From Coniferiporia sulphurascens (taxonomy: Eukaryota; Basidiomycota; Agaricomycetes; Hymenochaetales; Hymenochaetaceae): a DNA stretch of 64,000 bases. The stretch spans positions 682,001 to 746,000 of the forward strand of contig NBBA01000015.1 in assembly GCA_002794785.1 (NCBI GenBank), in the 5' to 3' direction. Of this stretch, positions 40,848-50,266 are shown piece after piece (the first letter of the stretch is position 1; each line of letters opens with the position of its first letter). The translations under genes and the position numbers were made by a program. The notes below the pieces were generated by a model that was not told where the DNA came from, did no database searches, and worked only from the letters and a program-made list of their open reading frames with translations.

Positions 40848-41690
40848 TTTTATTTTTATTTTTATTTTTAAATCTGCATTTATATACTGCTACATTACAA
40901 AGTAAAAGATGCAGATGTGAGACCATCTGAAGTATCAGGCAAGAGGAGTTTAACAAGGTATAAAGTGTCTGGCTTTTAACTGTTGAATGGTATGAAGTTT
41001 GTGGATCGGAAGTGTTTTAAGTAATTTTGTCAGGCAGGATAGGAATTGGAATAACAAATTTAGAAGGAGGGGGTGGCGGTTTTATGGTTTCTATGATGAC
41101 TGATATTGATTGCATAAGGTGGGAAAAATTAATTGATTTTTTATGATGTGAGGATTGATGGGATTTGAATTGTTTAATGTCCGATATTTGTGACTCTAAG
41201 AGGTGTGACGTGACAGCAATTGGAGCGGCGTGTGTGCATGAGGCTAGGGGCAGGTTGCCATGAGGTGTGATGTTGACTCTGAATTGTAGGAGGACTGATG
41301 TTAAGTCCATGCACGGGCCATAAAAGTTGAGGTGTTCTTGGTAGAGGAGGATATGCCATGAATTGTGTGGTTGCTCAATAATGCTGATGACCTGTAGTTT
41401 GTACTGGCGTATGGCCCAGTCTAATATGTGCTGATTTTTGTCAACGAGGTTGAAAGGTTCATATGTGGTATCGGTTTTGAAGTTTGGCACCAGGAGGTGA
41501 AGGAATAGAAGGGGGCATGGGGGAATGGGGGAAAGGGGGAGTGGAATGATGAACAAGGCCATAAAACAGCTCGATGGATGTCTACTGTGAGTGAGGACTG
41601 GTGTGGGTGGTTAACCCAGGGAGTTTAGGGGTGGTGCGAGTGGATGTGCACTGGGTGAGATGATGGTGGTTAGAGGTCAAGGGGTGATTG
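40848..41690 (-). mobile_element. non-LTR insertion with A-rich tail, 843 bp
   Basis: Flanked by an exact 13-bp repeat (GTTTACATCTTAT). On the minus strand it ends in four or so AAAAAT units directly at the repeat, as expected of a LINE-type or SINE insertion. It carries one long minus-strand frame (41562-41017). Probably a 5'-truncated LINE or a non-autonomous derivative. Confidence 0.72.
41017..41562 (-). CDS. open frame inside the inserted element, unknown
   Basis: 181 aa from ATG at 41562 with no intron needed. Hydrophobic and Pro-rich at the start (MALFIIPLPLSPIPP), then polar with several His (WHILLYQEHLNFYGP), ending in a Pro-rich stretch. No reverse transcriptase, endonuclease or zinc-knuckle motif is visible. 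Codon use is AT-rich, unlike the core genes. It could be the remnant of an element protein or a chance frame in AT-rich DNA. Confidence 0.35.
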   Translation of the reverse strand: MALFIIPLPLSPIPPCPLLFLHLLVPNFKTDTTYEPFNLVDKNQHILDWAIRQYKLQVISIIEQPHNSWHILLYQEHLNFYGPCMDLTSVLLQFRVNITPHGNLPLASCTHAAPIAVTSHLLESQISDIKQFKSHQSSHHKKSINFSHLMQSISVIIETIKPPPPPSKFVIPIPILPDKIT

Positions 41691-41703
41691 GTTTACATCT
41701 TAT
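41691..41703. repeat. target site duplication, right copy (inner element)
   Basis: GTTTACATCTTAT, exact match to 40835-40847. Confidence 0.8.
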
Positions 41704-41734
41704 CCCCCTGCATGTCTGGCGGGCACAAGCCCCT

Positions 41735-41812
41735 CTCATGCCTTTGGCTAACCAGTGTGCTAGCCAGGCTGTCGGTAGGCCGACTGCTAACCCGCTATAC
41801 TACGGCGGGAGC
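41735..41812 (-). other. tRNA-like head of a SINE-type element
   Basis: On the minus strand the stretch reads CGTAGTATAGCGGGTTAGCA, close to the D-arm/A-box of a tRNA, followed by a hairpin GTCGG-CCTA-CCGAC in the anticodon-arm place and TGGCTA...TAGCCA in the T-arm place. The loop sizes and missing B-box consensus mean it is not a working tRNA; a tRNA-derived SINE head is the best reading. Confidence 0.5.
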
Positions 41813-41948
41813 CCGACTCAGATGGAGAACCCCTCCTCACGACCAGAGCCCGCCCCCAAGAAGGACGGGATGGAGTGGGTTGTTCCAAAAACCCCAGATG
41901 CACCCCCAAGCGGGGATGGTGGTGGTAAGAGGACAAGAAGGGTGTTCA

Positions 41949-41959
41949 ATATATAGGAT
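41949..41959. repeat. target site duplication, right copy (outer element)
   Basis: ATATATAGGAT, exact match to 37754-37764. Confidence 0.8.
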
Positions 41960-42478
41960 CCTGCAATAGAGAATCAGTAAATGTTAGGTCACACGGGCTC
42001 AAATCAAGCCCATAGACGCCCTTCATTATCATCGTTTTAATTTGCTTGAGGTCGCAAGTTGGCACGGCCGCACGAAGGCAGAACGAGGGCAAAGGGCTCG
42101 GTTCGCATATGAGAAGCAGTCACGTGGTCTTTTTTTCTTTTTTGCGAAGTTATCCGACCAGGGATAATCACCGGTAAGTGTACTACTGACTACAACTACA
42201 GCTTTGCCGTTCCCAAACCAAAACTTATCCGGAACAAGAAAGCGAAACTCCAACCGAGGAAAAATATCAGAATGAAAGGAAGAAGAGGGATATATAGCTA
42301 CATTGGATCTTTATGATCGGTTGCCCTACGGAATAAGCGGGGGCCTTCTTTACCGAGCGCAGTGTGTCTGAATCCACCTCCATCTCTAATCGTATACTCA
42401 AGCACAAGCTGAATGGCTATCCTATGCTAAATGGCCTTTAAGCCTGCAGTCCAGGGCACAAACTACATGTCGGCTTCA
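41960..42478. other. intergenic DNA between nested insertion and gene E
   Basis: No supported gene; a minus-strand frame at 42029-42253 has no motif. Confidence 0.45.
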
Positions 42479-43160
42479 CCGTGTCCGGGCTAGGTCCTCG
42501 ATGGTAAGGAAGACGAAGCAAGTTGTCATTCTTCTCTGAAACTCTTCCTGATATACCGGTTTATATGGTCATGTATAGACATATATGAAGAAACTCGAAA
42601 GCACGCACGCGAGTGCCCAAATTAATTGAAGGAGACACCGGATTGAAATCCCTGTCGAAGTCCGTTTGATAGACGTAGTCTCGTCCATCCGCATACTTGA
42701 GATGCAGGACGTGCTCACCCCCACCAACGTCTCTCGGAAAGCTGTACAAGATTTGTCCAAAGCGCTCCATATCTTGTTCTGAGGAGCTTTTGATTAGTGC
42801 ATGCCAAGGTGGCGATGGTGACAGGAGGGGACCTGGTAGCTGTCTGTGTACTACGTGGACGGGTTCACTAAGGCTCGGGCGCTTAATTTACTAGAAATGA
42901 GGTCCAAGGATGGATAAGTTTTACTAGAGGACGTACCGCAAGACTGCATCGGTATTTGTTCTCTGTACAACGGATGCAACTTTGTCCATCAGAGGCCGTC
43001 CGGCACTGGATTTGTGACATGATCGCAATCAGAAAGACTGAGATGAGATGAGAAAGAATCGGGTGAGACCAACCCTTTGACGATGCCTTTTGCACATGTC
43101 GCAGTTATTGTAATTTCTTTCTTTGGCGGCTTCTGCCCTTCTTGTGGTGGGGGAAGACAT
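42479..43160 (-). CDS. short Zn(II)2Cys6 protein (gene E)
   Basis: Exons 43160-43074, 43005-42937, 42881-42609 and 42547-42479, about 165 aa; introns are 68, 55 and 61 bp. Without the last intron the frame instead stops at 42561 (159 aa). MSSPTTRRAEAAKER leads to CDMCKRHRQR; an intron falls exactly before the third cysteine, then CRTASDGQSCIRCTENKYRC. Spacing is C-x2-C-x6-C-x8-C-x2-C-x6-C. A second phase-0 intron follows three codons after the last cysteine, as in gene F. The third exon (FGQILYSFPRDVGGGEHVLH, LKYADGRDYVYQTDFDRD) is unlike any regulatory domain I know. A zinc-cluster DNA-binding protein is likely; its targets are unknown. Confidence 0.76.
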
Positions 43161-44748
43161 TCGTGGCGGTGGATGTGGGGTGTTGCTTGAAGCGTCTTGT
43201 CCGTGGTCTTCGTATACAAGTATAAGTACGATTTCTGGCAGGACATGTGAAAGAAGCAAGCCCAGGCTATTACTTTCTTTGTCTAAAATGCTGCGCGATG
43301 GAGGTAAGGAGGAGGAGGGACGAACTATACGGCGCATAATGAATGTGCGAACCTGATATCGAAGCGGCGAACTCGGTCCTGTCCGAACTTTCCGGAGATT
43401 ATATTACATATGGATCGGACGAACTTCCACTTCGTCGAAAGATAATATTAGTGCTCCGACCGCAGAAATTCTGTGAGCATAAACCCCTTGAGTATGTTAG
43501 AAAGACTAACACCTCAAATTTCCTATAAACTTTAGGTTGCCTACCGCGGTAATGTGATCTAATAGACGATTCTACAGTGTATGGGATATCCGAGTCCGGA
43601 TGAATGGGGCTCCTTCTTCTGATTCTCTGAGACCATCGTGACTTCAGCTCTCGTGAGGCACATCTTGCCGGGTGCAAGACCAACCCTTGTGACTCGGGCG
43701 AGGACGTGGTTACTCGCGAACTTAAGACCAAAATACTGGGATCCAGCACCTTAATCCGCTGGGCCACTGACTCGGGCGTGGAGACCGTCTTCAATCACCG
43801 CACTGTCGTAATTCCTATGATATCGTCGATCCGGTACGTTATTCATGTAAATCATTATCCATGATCACAAGGATCTGTCAGGTGAAGAAGTCGGATTCCT
43901 GTCTGTGAAAAGCTCAATGACTCGGACTGTTCATACTTTAGCGTCCTATCCAGCGATTCGCCGGATGCGAGAGTATTTCAATCCTAAGCCGGGTCACCAT
44001 ACGTTAGCAGCGAAGTTTGGGACGAACAGCCACATTTACTTTGACAGCCCTGCGGACTCAGAGCATTCTTTCGGAAGGCGGGATTATTCATCGAGAAACT
44101 CTCGTCACCGCGGTTACAAAAACGAATACGAAAGAAACCCTCACCTTGTTTGGGTGCTTCTTCGGAACTGAGCTTGAACTAGTTGCAAATGAGGATAAAT
44201 CCGGATCCCCTTTTCGTCGCATTTAGTGAGTTACAGTCGATCGGGGATTTGCATTAATATTCTTCGAAGAAGTTCTGAGAAATGGACTCTGTCGATCGCC
44301 GCAAACTGCAATCGTTGGTCAGTGCGGCGCCCCGTAGCTCTCGACTCGGAGGTCGTGCCTAGCAACCGGTTCTGGTACATGCCGCTCCCTTAGACGCGGG
44401 GCGAGTCTATATCTTTCTTTCAGTTCACGGTGGTCCTAACTGCAGGTTTGTTTCCAGGATATGCCTTGGACAGTCAGCGACTGCAGACGCTCGACTTTCT
44501 GCCATCCACATAACACATGCAACGTGGCTGACCGCCAGATAGGGGAGGAAGTCGTGCCCTTAATCATCAAGTGGACTACCCTGCCCTCAGCATTGCGAAA
44601 TGACGATTCTTCGGGTTTATAGGGGACATACTTAATGGCAGGCATTCATGTTGCGATGTTCGCGAGGAAGGGCATAGTTACATAACACATATAGAATACC
44701 GAAACGATCAATACAGCCGGGTGTCAATGTCCAAGAGTAAAGGGGTAT
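43161..44748. other. intergenic DNA with short unassigned frames
   Basis: Minus-strand frames at 43399-43794 (with LDPSILVLSSRVTTSSPES) and 44436-44645 (with VPYKPEESSFRN) look somewhat protein-like but could not be joined to flanking exons; they may be decayed pieces of related genes. Nothing else identified. Confidence 0.35.
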
Positions 44749-45176
44749 CTAAGCTGGATGCCCGTGGGCGACGAAAATTGTGGCGAGATGTGGTATAGGT
44801 ATAGTTAATGTCCAGGATAAAGACAAAGGTAGGCCACCACACGGGCAGACGGGTCTCAAGTCCTCCCGTTCCTCGTGTTCTATCAAAGATGAGAACCAAA
44901 GTCAGGTTTAGATTGGGACGGGAATAACAATCATTTTACAAACCCTGGTTGTACAGACGAGGTTTCTCTGGACGCATCGAGCGCACCGTCCAGAGGGCTG
45001 TTGCCTGATGCACTGTGAAGAACGAAGATCAGTTTTCTGCATTCGCAGCAACTTAGCGTATATCTTACCGCAGCCCTGGCCCTGCTGCATGAGTAGCAAG
45101 CAGTAGGTCGGGTCGGCCGACCCCCGGTGTAGCTCAGTGTCTGGGCATTGTGGTTTACGAAAATGTTGCCGTTCAT
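44749..45176 (-). CDS. short Zn(II)2Cys6 protein (gene F)
   Basis: Exons 45176-45069, 45012-44944 and 44871-44749, about 99 aa; introns are 56 and 72 bp. MNGNIFVNHNAQTLSYTGG leads to CYSCSRARAA, an intron directly before the third cysteine, then CIRQQPSGRCARCVQRNLVC; spacing C-x2-C-x6-C-x8-C-x2-C-x6-C. A second phase-0 intron comes three codons after the last cysteine. The third exon uses an ACGAG acceptor because the more obvious GATAG acceptor gives an early stop; it encodes DLRPVCPCGGLPLSLSW, with a Cys-x-Cys motif like that in gene A. The loop after Cys2 has only two Arg. The 3' end is the weak point of the model. Confidence 0.65.
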
Positions 45177-46736
45177 GCTAAAACGTCGATATAAGATTCG
45201 ACTTCGGTGTCGGAAAAGCGTCAAGTCTCAAGCCAGAAGCAGAGATGTTAAAGCAGCTCACAAGAGGGGATGTATCAAACATAAGATGGTCCTCTGAATA
45301 CTTATACTCGTTGGTCAAAGCGCGGCATGATTGAAAAACAAAACAGCATGCCGTATTCGAACGCCTCCCCCTAACCATTCCATTTCCGAGAAACATACAA
45401 TTGCGAGGTTCATGAGGCGCATCGCAAAGGTTATCTAGTGGTAAGTAGTAGACATCTCAACATATGCTTCGCTTCGCCACCCGCTCAGTGCGTCCTGACG
45501 GATAATCTAAGCATTTCCTCAATGAGCTGTGCATGAATCAGCTGGTGACTGATGAACACGTATTAAAATGAACTACAAACCTATCCCCATCCTTGCGCCT
45601 TAATCTCAGGAATGCTCCGCATCATTATTCCCGCCATCTCTCTTCCTAGTATCACGTCGGAATTACGTCTCCGTGAGTAAACGGAGAGAGGTTGAAAGAC
45701 CGAACATAGGAACCCGGGTATGGTTTGAGCCACAATGGCGGCGAGCCGAAGTCAACCGCGCCTTGATATAAGGATTTTCAGTTTGATTGAACCGCCTTCC
45801 AGCGGTGCATGCACTGTTCCCTATGCCATATGGCCAGAGACGTACCTTTGTATTCTTTGACAAGGTCCGCTACTTGGACATACCGAGCCAACCCCTTCTT
45901 TTGCTATTAAATTCGGTGCGAGTGCGGACTAATGACTCCTTCGTGAACACCATGTAAAGACCTCGGCGATCAGAGGATTAGGAGGTAGGGTTTGCGGACC
46001 TTCGGCAGGGTACTAAGTGGGCCATCCTGAATAACCCTAACTGCTGCGTGGGCAGTTTGCGGTTAAACTTGTGCACAGATATAACATCAACTCAAAACCT
46101 CACTCGGAAGCGGTTCAAGGAGCATTGTGTCCCGACGCAAGGGAAATTGTAAACAAGAGACAAACATCTTTTCCCCCTATGGACCGCCTTAAGCTCACAC
46201 ATAGCACAATCAGTGGATTAATAGTGCGGCATGAACAAACATGAATCACCCAAGGACATCATTCACCGAGCCCATGATACTTGTAATGATTTGCACAGCC
46301 CTAGTACTTGGCCTAGACCCTCTGCTTCGATGGCCAAATTTTGAAGCCACCACCTCCCTGAATCACCCTTTGGGACATAAAATTCATATAGAGCCCGGAC
46401 GAGCACCACATTCCTGGTTCAGCCAACCATTGGCATAGCCTTGGAGGCTGTACGGCCGGTGCTCCAGCTATAGATATTCTTGCAACACATACCCTTTGGG
46501 TACATGCTTGCAAATAAAATTAGGATGAAAAGAACGATGCGGTGGAGGATGGCACTTGACTACGTACCGTGCACCAACAAAACATCCGGTGATCAGAAAA
46601 CATCTAGTACAACCACTTCGCTTTGCTTCCGCAACACAGAATTCACACTTTGACGAATCGGACGAAGACTGACGGTTTTCGTGTAAGCTTCGTCTTCTTC
46701 TGTATGCTCTGATGCGAGAGCATGGATATGAATCCT
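45177..46736. other. intergenic DNA, nothing supported
   Basis: Upstream region of gene F and further gene-poor sequence. Frames on both strands are short and without motif. Confidence 0.4.
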
Positions 46737-47399
46737 TCAGTTCCTGGGCGATAACATGGTGTTCGTCTTAGTTGTCGCGAGCGGCACGGGAACTAGTATC
46801 ATCCTAACCCAGGTCGTACCACTCGAAGCTAGACTCTGCATATTGTACAGCGTCGTTAAGACGAAACGACTGTCTCGCAAACACGGGCAACCCGTTCCTC
46901 GACGTTCATTGGACATATATGGCTTTGACAGTCTCGTGTCGTCTGGCATTTTTACATACAATATACCATCGTCGTATGGGGGTGGACTAGGGACCTCGTT
47001 AGTTACAAAAAATTTAGGGCCCATTTAACGAAGGAAATGCCTTACCTTCCATCCCTGAAACTGCTACGCTCCGAAAGGGATTCTCCAGTGTACTCGTTTC
47101 GGAATAGCACCAGACAAGTAGCACCGAGCAAGTCCTGGTTGACTCGGTCTTTCTTAAATCGGGAAATATTGAGGGTTCACTAAGCGGAATTATCAAGGAC
47201 ACGGTGACGCACCCTTTTACAGATCCAGACCGCCTTTTCGGAGACTTGGTTCTTCGCCTAAGCAACACTGACTAGATTTAAGGTGTCAGTTACTGTACGC
47301 AAACGGGTTGGGCAGGAGGATAGGGGCTGCGAACGACGCCAGGCTTTCCTATATCCGTTACTATTTCCCAGAACGCGTAGGATGAATTGTTCGTCCCAT
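46737..47399 (-). pseudogene. possible decayed relative of the small gene at 48835 (K)
   Basis: At 47399 the minus strand starts ATGGGACGAACAATTCATCC, matching the start of the 48835-49056 frame at about 24 of the first 30 bases, but its frame stops after 12 codons (MGRTIHPTRSGK). Farther along, a frame ending at 46737 encodes DGILYVKMPDDTRLSKPYM and NERRGTGCPCLRDSRFVLTT, with a Cys-x-Cys motif like those of genes A and F. A splice joining GGATGGAAG|GTAAGG near 47048 to this frame is possible. Best read as a broken copy; an intact but oddly spliced gene is not excluded. Confidence 0.3.
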
Positions 47400-48834
47400 T
47401 CATGAAAGCGTCGATAAGCTAAAAGACAACTTAAAGTACCGCAATTGAGGGGGGGTGACGATATTTTGAATACCAGATTGAGCCTCCGCCCGATTATACT
47501 GGGAAAAAACGCATTCAGGTCTAGAGACCCAGTTTGTATGGTGAGTCTGAAGACGGCGAAGAACTTTGAACGAGATGAAATCACGGACCCGGTCTTGACC
47601 ATCTCCCGATATGGGAGTTGACTTTTAAGGGATGTCGACCAGTAATCGCGTAATCATTCTTACGTAGTACAAAATTCGTATTTATGAGCCTCCACCTTGA
47701 CTGAAATATTGCTACCAAACTTGACATACTGGACTCCAGGGTATCTGACAGTAACTGTTCAGCTGGTTTGATGAAAGTTCGACGTTATAAGGTCAATGTT
47801 GAAATACGCGTATTGCCGGCCCGAGAGAGAGTAGTACTCCAGAGTCCAGAGTCCGAGATTTGGGACTGCCGGCCCACACAACATACAGACATTTCAGCAA
47901 ATGTATTATGAATAGCATCTTTATAAATTCATACGCCTGATATCTGCGCTATTACGGGGAGAACAAAGGATTGTGGTGTGTAAAAAGAGGGCGAACATTC
48001 TACGAAGGTACACGAAATACGTGGGTAATACGAAGGCAGCAAAAGAACAAAAAAATACTAGTATCAAGTCTAGCCTGAAAGTGCTGCAGAGACTGTGTAC
48101 AGAGAATCTATAAAGGGAGGACATGCGATGGTAGAGTCACGAAATTGCTCTTTTCAGCTAGCTCTTAAGGGGCAAGAGACAGTACTTAATCTCCCAAACG
48201 TATGCTTGCGAACAAATTGTTTAAATTACAACAAAAAACCAGAAGACGTTCGGAAACCTCCATGAACTACTCTCTGTCCCCATAAGAAAGAACTTATGCG
48301 TTGACAAATCGAATTTAATGTTGGCAATTTTTGAGCGGGCCTTGCAGCGAACTTTGCCTTTTTTCGGTATGTAACGTGGTCATTGCATGGGCGTAACCCC
48401 CTCATCTGCTGGGCAATAAAGTCTCGAGTGGAAGACTCGCTTGAGTCTGCGCAGATGACAACGACTACGAAAAGTTGTTTGCCCTCGGTTGTAACATTGT
48501 CGATCGACGGCCTAGAAGCGCTACGTCTGTGTTGCCAACGTGTGGGATATGGCCTTCGACATTCAGTCATGCATGAATCCGGAGGCCCCGCGTCACTCGT
48601 CATATCCCCGGATAATAAGGCGTCATTGTATGATGGTGGACTAAATCCTTCGTCAGATACAAATATTCAAAGGCTAATAATCCGATATAAGATAGACTTT
48701 ACCTTTCTTCGTCGAGACTTGACAGGTCTACTAAGAGAGATTCTCCAACGACGATCGGACCACTGCCTTCAAATCTGAACTGGGTCGATTCTGTTGAGTT
48801 TTTCCTGAGATGAGTTTTCTAGAGCCGGAAAGCA
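47400..48834. other. intergenic DNA, nothing supported
   Basis: A minus-strand frame at 48226-48603 starts MTSDAGPPDSCMTECRRPYP and could be a fragment, but no partner exon was found. Confidence 0.35.
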
Positions 48835-49056
48835 TTAGGACTTCGTTGGGAGGAGAAAATAGGAACAACCCACTTCATCAATGCATCGGCAAAACTGCGC
48901 ATGTGATCTAGTTTTGACCTGTATGGGCACCGCTGGCAACGGCCTGGCGCGGGAGTTTTCTCTAGAAGGTGAACGACTTCGACCAGAGCGGCAAGTATCG
49001 TGAGATGAGCTATGTTTCTCTGCTCCAGAATCTGTAGGATGAATCATCCGTCCCAT
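48835..49056 (-). CDS. small Ser/Arg-rich protein, unknown (L)
   Basis: Single frame of 73 aa from ATG at 49056 (MGRMIHPTDSGAEKHSSSHD), with an Arg/Ser-rich middle (RSGRSRSPSRENSRAR) and a Cys-containing end (AQFCRCIDEVGCSYFLL). The start is shared at DNA level with the sequence at 47399, so the pair arose by local duplication. The Cys-x-Cys end recalls CGCIFFLNTSTG in gene B. It is short, and may be one exon of a larger gene; no zinc cluster was found nearby. Confidence 0.38.
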   Translation of the reverse strand: MGRMIHPTDSGAEKHSSSHDTCRSGRSRSPSRENSRARPLPAVPIQVKTRSHAQFCRCIDEVGCSYFLLPTKS

Positions 49057-49998
49057 TATGATGGCGTCGGTTGGGAAGTCAAAAAGCCACTGTGCCAGGG
49101 ACAGACTCGGATGCAATTAGCAGTAGCAGATAGGACACTCATTGCTGCATTTTATAGTAGACCTGCATCGATATACTTGGAGAGTGGTGCGCATTGGGGT
49201 CGGTTGTACATCGAAAGTAGAGGAGAGGAAGCAAACTTGAATGTTCAGCCTAAAAAGATACGCCCCGATTCAGGTCACTACCCGTTATGGACTTGTTACG
49301 TCACAGCATTGTTGCGGGTCACAGTTGCCAAAAAAGTTGCATCGCTCCTCTTCAGCCGTCTACGACACCGAATCGTCACTCTACCACGCACCGCGGGGAA
49401 TGCGACTGAAAAGACACTGATCTTCCTTGTCTCATAAATCCGGCTAGACACTTCGAGCTTAAACGGAGAGCTCTCTGCCATCTAGGAGTCGTTATCCACA
49501 TGCAGTATGTCATATTGTAAGGGAGTTACATAAGCAGGGTCTCTATAAGTCTAGATAGGTCTTGATGTAAGGCATCTCTTGGCTGACACCCACGTCGCCC
49601 TCTCGGAAACCTATAGAACTGGTTCAAAACTGAGGTCAGCGTGACCGTAGGCCCCTAGAGGTCTTACACGTATACTATTCGGACTCACAAACATAACGGC
49701 ATTAATACTGCCATAATGCTATCGGTATATCATTAATGACCTCTCAAAGTTTGACAAGCTCAATTAAGATGGTATAATGTACATTGGTAAACTTGAAGAT
49801 GAACACCTGTTAGAAGCGCAAATATATTGTCACGTTCATGCTCCACAATGCAAACTTGAAAGATACTAGAGTCTGTCAACGGGTATTAAGGTCAGCCTTC
49901 TTTAATTCAAAGCAAATCATAAAAAGACTCACCATAGGCCTCATAGACGTTATGTCGAAATCCCAATAATGTTCCTATTTTACGTCGTTTATCATCAT
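49057..49998. other. intergenic DNA, nothing supported
   Basis: Open frames at 49012-49437 (+) and 49296-49481 (-) show no motif. No repeat recognised. Confidence 0.4.
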
Positions 49999-50266
49999 CT
50001 ACAGCGTAGCTGGAACAGCGGAGCAGTTCAGTTTCTTTTCCGAACAGCGTTTGCAGGCCAGGCCGTCGATCCCAACACACTGCAGCAACTTCTCTTAATC
50101 GTGTATACGATGTGCAGGGCGTACTGAAGGATGATCTCACCTTGCACTTGACTTTACGACATTGCTCGCAGGCCTTGATGCGCCTATTTTTGGTTGGTGG
50201 TGACTGAGGCGTGTACACAGGCCCGAACCTGATCCCAGCAGGCGAATGTCTATAGCCAGATACCAT
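49999..50266 (-). CDS. very short Zn(II)2Cys6 protein (gene G), possibly truncated
   Basis: Exons 50266-50141 and 50079-49999, 68 aa; the intron is 61 bp (GTGAGA...TGCAG). MVSGYRHSPAGIRFG leads through a basic stretch (KNRRIKA) to CEQCRKVKCK, then the intron exactly before the third ligand cysteine and CVGIDGLACKRCSEKKLNC. Spacing is C-x2-C-x6-C-x7-C-x2-C-x6-C; the first loop contains one extra cysteine. The frame stops six codons after the last cysteine. A GTAGAT near the stop could begin another intron, but no next exon was found. It is either a bare zinc-cluster protein or a 3'-truncated gene. Confidence 0.62.

Larger units (their letters stand above)
37765..41948 (-). mobile_element. non-LTR (SINE/LINE-like) insertion containing two nested elements
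   Basis: Exactly flanked by the 11-bp repeat ATATATAGGAT. Read on the minus strand, it starts at 41948, has a tRNA-like stretch near 41812-41735, and ends in a (CAT)n tail at 37765, which is the usual form of target-primed retroelements. Taking out the two inserts (38204-40214 and 40848-41690 plus one target repeat) leaves about 1.3 kb. No protein was recognised in what remains. The class (SINE against 5'-truncated LINE) is inferred from the ends alone. Confidence 0.68.

Noticed and set aside
43690..43790. tRNA-like sequence on the minus strand (TGGCCCAGCGGATTAAGG, resembling a Leu/Ser tRNA D-arm)
   Set aside because: No proper anticodon stem-loop follows and the T-arm consensus is missing; the stretch also reads as an open minus-strand frame.
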